Position numbers and translations under genes: made by a program. Positions 62,750 to 64,000 of a stretch of 64,000 bases of DNA are shown piece by piece (position 1 is the first letter of the stretch; every line of letters begins with the position of its first letter). The DNA is from an uncultured beta proteobacterium (GTDB lineage: Bacteria; Pseudomonadota; Gammaproteobacteria; Burkholderiales; SG8-41). Below the pieces are notes generated by a model. The model was not told the DNA's origin, ran no database searches, and was given only the letters and a program-made list of their open reading frames with translations. Where the stretch lies: positions 62,001-126,000 of the forward strand of contig CAISYC010000073.1 in assembly GCA_903889565.1 (NCBI GenBank). The letters run 5' to 3'.

Positions 62750-63757
62750 TCAGTTCACGCCAATGCCGGCGTCCTTGATGGTGCGCGCCCATTTCGCGAT
62801 GTCGGTTCTCAGAGCATCCGCAAACTGTTCCGGCGTGGTTATTTGCGGCTCGAAGCCCAGCGCGCCCAGGCGCTCGCGAAACTCGGCGCTGCCAAGGGTG
62901 GCTACGATCTGGTTGTTCAGCCGGCTAACGATACGGCGGGGCGTGCCGCGCGGCGCCAGCACGCCGTACCAGGTGCTGGCGTCGTAATCGGCCACGCCGG
63001 ATTCGGCTACAGTCGGAATATCAGGCACGAGGGCGGAACGCATGGCGCTCGTTACCGCCAGTGCTTTCACCTTGCCGGCGCGTGCATGCGGAAGGGCTGC
63101 GCCGATCACATCGAACATCAATTGAACCTGCCCTCCGAGCAGGTCTGTTTGCGCCGGGCCGCTGCCCTTGTACGGAACATGCGTCAGACGCACGCCGGTC
63201 ATGCTTTTGAAGAGTTCCGCGGCAAGATGGGTAATCGTGCCGGCGCCGGTCGACGCGAAGTTGAGCGCATCCGGTTTCGCCCTGGCGTACGCAATGAGGT
63301 CGCGGATTGACGCAACCGGCAGGGACGGATGCACGACGACCAGCATGGGGCCGCTTGAGACCAGTCCGACGGCGGTGAAATCCCTGATCGAATCGTAGGG
63401 CAGATCGCGATAGAGGCTCGCGCTGATCGCGAACGACGCGGTTGCAAACAGAATCGTATAGCCGTCGGCCGGCGCCTTGGCCGCAATGGCGGCGCCGAGC
63501 GTGCCGCCGGCACCGGCGCGATTGTCGATCACGAATTGCTGGCCGAATTTTTCGCCGAGTTTTTGACCGATCATGCGCGCGACCGTGTCGGAACCTCCGG
63601 GCGGAAACGGAACGATAAAGCGTACCGGACGTTCGGGATAAGAGGCATTGACCGGCAGGGCGGACTGCCGGTCGGGTGCCCTATCGGCAGCGGCCAGCGG
63701 CAATGCTGTGAGGCCGATCAGCAGCAGCGCGACCCGTACAAAAATGTCGGTTTTCAT
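62750..63757 (-). CDS. Bug/TctC-family periplasmic binding protein
   Basis: A 335-residue receptor from ATG 63757 (GGTGGCTC region upstream). The signal peptide ends near LPLAAADRA. The Bug core is ERPVRFIVPFPPGGSDTVAR, VIDNRAGAGGTLGAAIAAKA and LNFASTGAGTITHLAAELF. Fifth receptor of the family in the window and the only one on this strand. The partial gene upstream at the right edge may belong to its operon. Confidence 0.9.
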   Translation of the reverse strand: MKTDIFVRVALLLIGLTALPLAAADRAPDRQSALPVNASYPERPVRFIVPFPPGGSDTVARMIGQKLGEKFGQQFVIDNRAGAGGTLGAAIAAKAPADGYTILFATASFAISASLYRDLPYDSIRDFTAVGLVSSGPMLVVVHPSLPVASIRDLIAYARAKPDALNFASTGAGTITHLAAELFKSMTGVRLTHVPYKGSGPAQTDLLGGQVQLMFDVIGAALPHARAGKVKALAVTSAMRSALVPDIPTVAESGVADYDASTWYGVLAPRGTPRRIVSRLNNQIVATLGSAEFRERLGALGFEPQITTPEQFADALRTDIAKWARTIKDAGIGVN

Positions 63758-63873
63758 TTTTGAGCCACCTCGATCGTGAACGGTGTTTGCGCTCAAGCAA
63801 TGTCAGCGCTGCAAAGCGCCGGTACGCCTGTCTCCGGATGCCGTGCGTTTCGCCGGTGCAACAATACCGCCGC

Positions 63874-63999
63874 TCAGGCCGGTTTGACCAGTCGCGATTT
63901 CGGCGTGCCGGCGCCGATGTAAACATTCTGCGGCCCGGGGCCGCCTGCGACCGCGACATAAATTTCCTCGGGCTTGGCGGCGCGCCATACGGTTGTGTC
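63874..63999 (-). CDS. C-terminal fragment of an unidentified protein (runs off the right edge)
   Basis: The minus-strand frame is open from the window edge to a TGA at 63874..63876, giving 41 residues (IYVAVAGGPGPQNVYIGAGT, ending SRLVKPA). Codon use is host-like. I do not recognise the family from so short a tail. It lies 117 bp upstream of the Bug receptor on the same strand. Confidence 0.5.
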   Translation of the reverse strand, partial: DTTVWRAAKPEEIYVAVAGGPGPQNVYIGAGTPKSRLVKPA

Positions 64000-64000
64000 G

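Overview
The window looks like a chromosomal stretch of a GC-rich betaproteobacterium, probably of the Burkholderiales. Pointers are the rpe-gph-trpE and trpGDC blocks, the argC / DUF6776-like / bactofilin / erpA order, a complete pstSCAB-phoU-phoB-phoR locus, and five Bug/TctC-type periplasmic receptors without their membrane partners. No rRNA genes or CRISPR arrays were seen; there is one tRNA.

Bases 1 to about 4484 are the end of an integrated element. Base composition is visibly AT-richer than the rest. It carries the C-terminus of an ImmA/IrrE-type protein, a dGTP triphosphohydrolase translationally coupled to a polymerase-beta-fold nucleotidyltransferase (a plausible defence or toxin-antitoxin-like pair), a tyrosine integrase, and the frameshifted relic of a second integrase. 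The element abuts the 3' end of a minus-strand elongator tRNA-Met gene.

From 4.7 to 38 kb the window is mostly housekeeping: a ubiquinone hydroxylase, DsbC, a TonB-like protein, MltA, ApaG, rpe-gph, a candidate Trp leader peptide and trpE; then trpG-trpD-trpC, coq7, rplM-rpsI, argC, bactofilin, erpA, anmK, an M23 peptidase and tyrS. A decayed msrA precedes the phosphate locus, which starts with a Pho box and has a terminator between pstS and pstC. Between trpE and trpG sits a carboxymuconolactone decarboxylase/AhpD-like gene whose frame is interrupted by UGA exactly where the second redox cysteine should be. A perfect 6-bp stem with a GGUC loop follows 21 nt later, so this is read as a selenoprotein with a CxxU site.

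From 38 to 64 kb the content becomes more accessory: HtpX, transporters, a DUF47/PiT phosphate pair, pdxH, a 980-residue VIT/vWA/TPR/DUF2135 protein, rlmJ, a ThDP enzyme, MmgE/PrpD, small oxygenase/VOC-type proteins, an orphan PIN-domain protein, an alpha/beta hydrolase, several Bug receptors, a dicarboxylate-type symporter and an MFS carrier. Several repeats (a MITE-like inverted pair, a REP-like element and a 14-bp inverted repeat) lie in this part.
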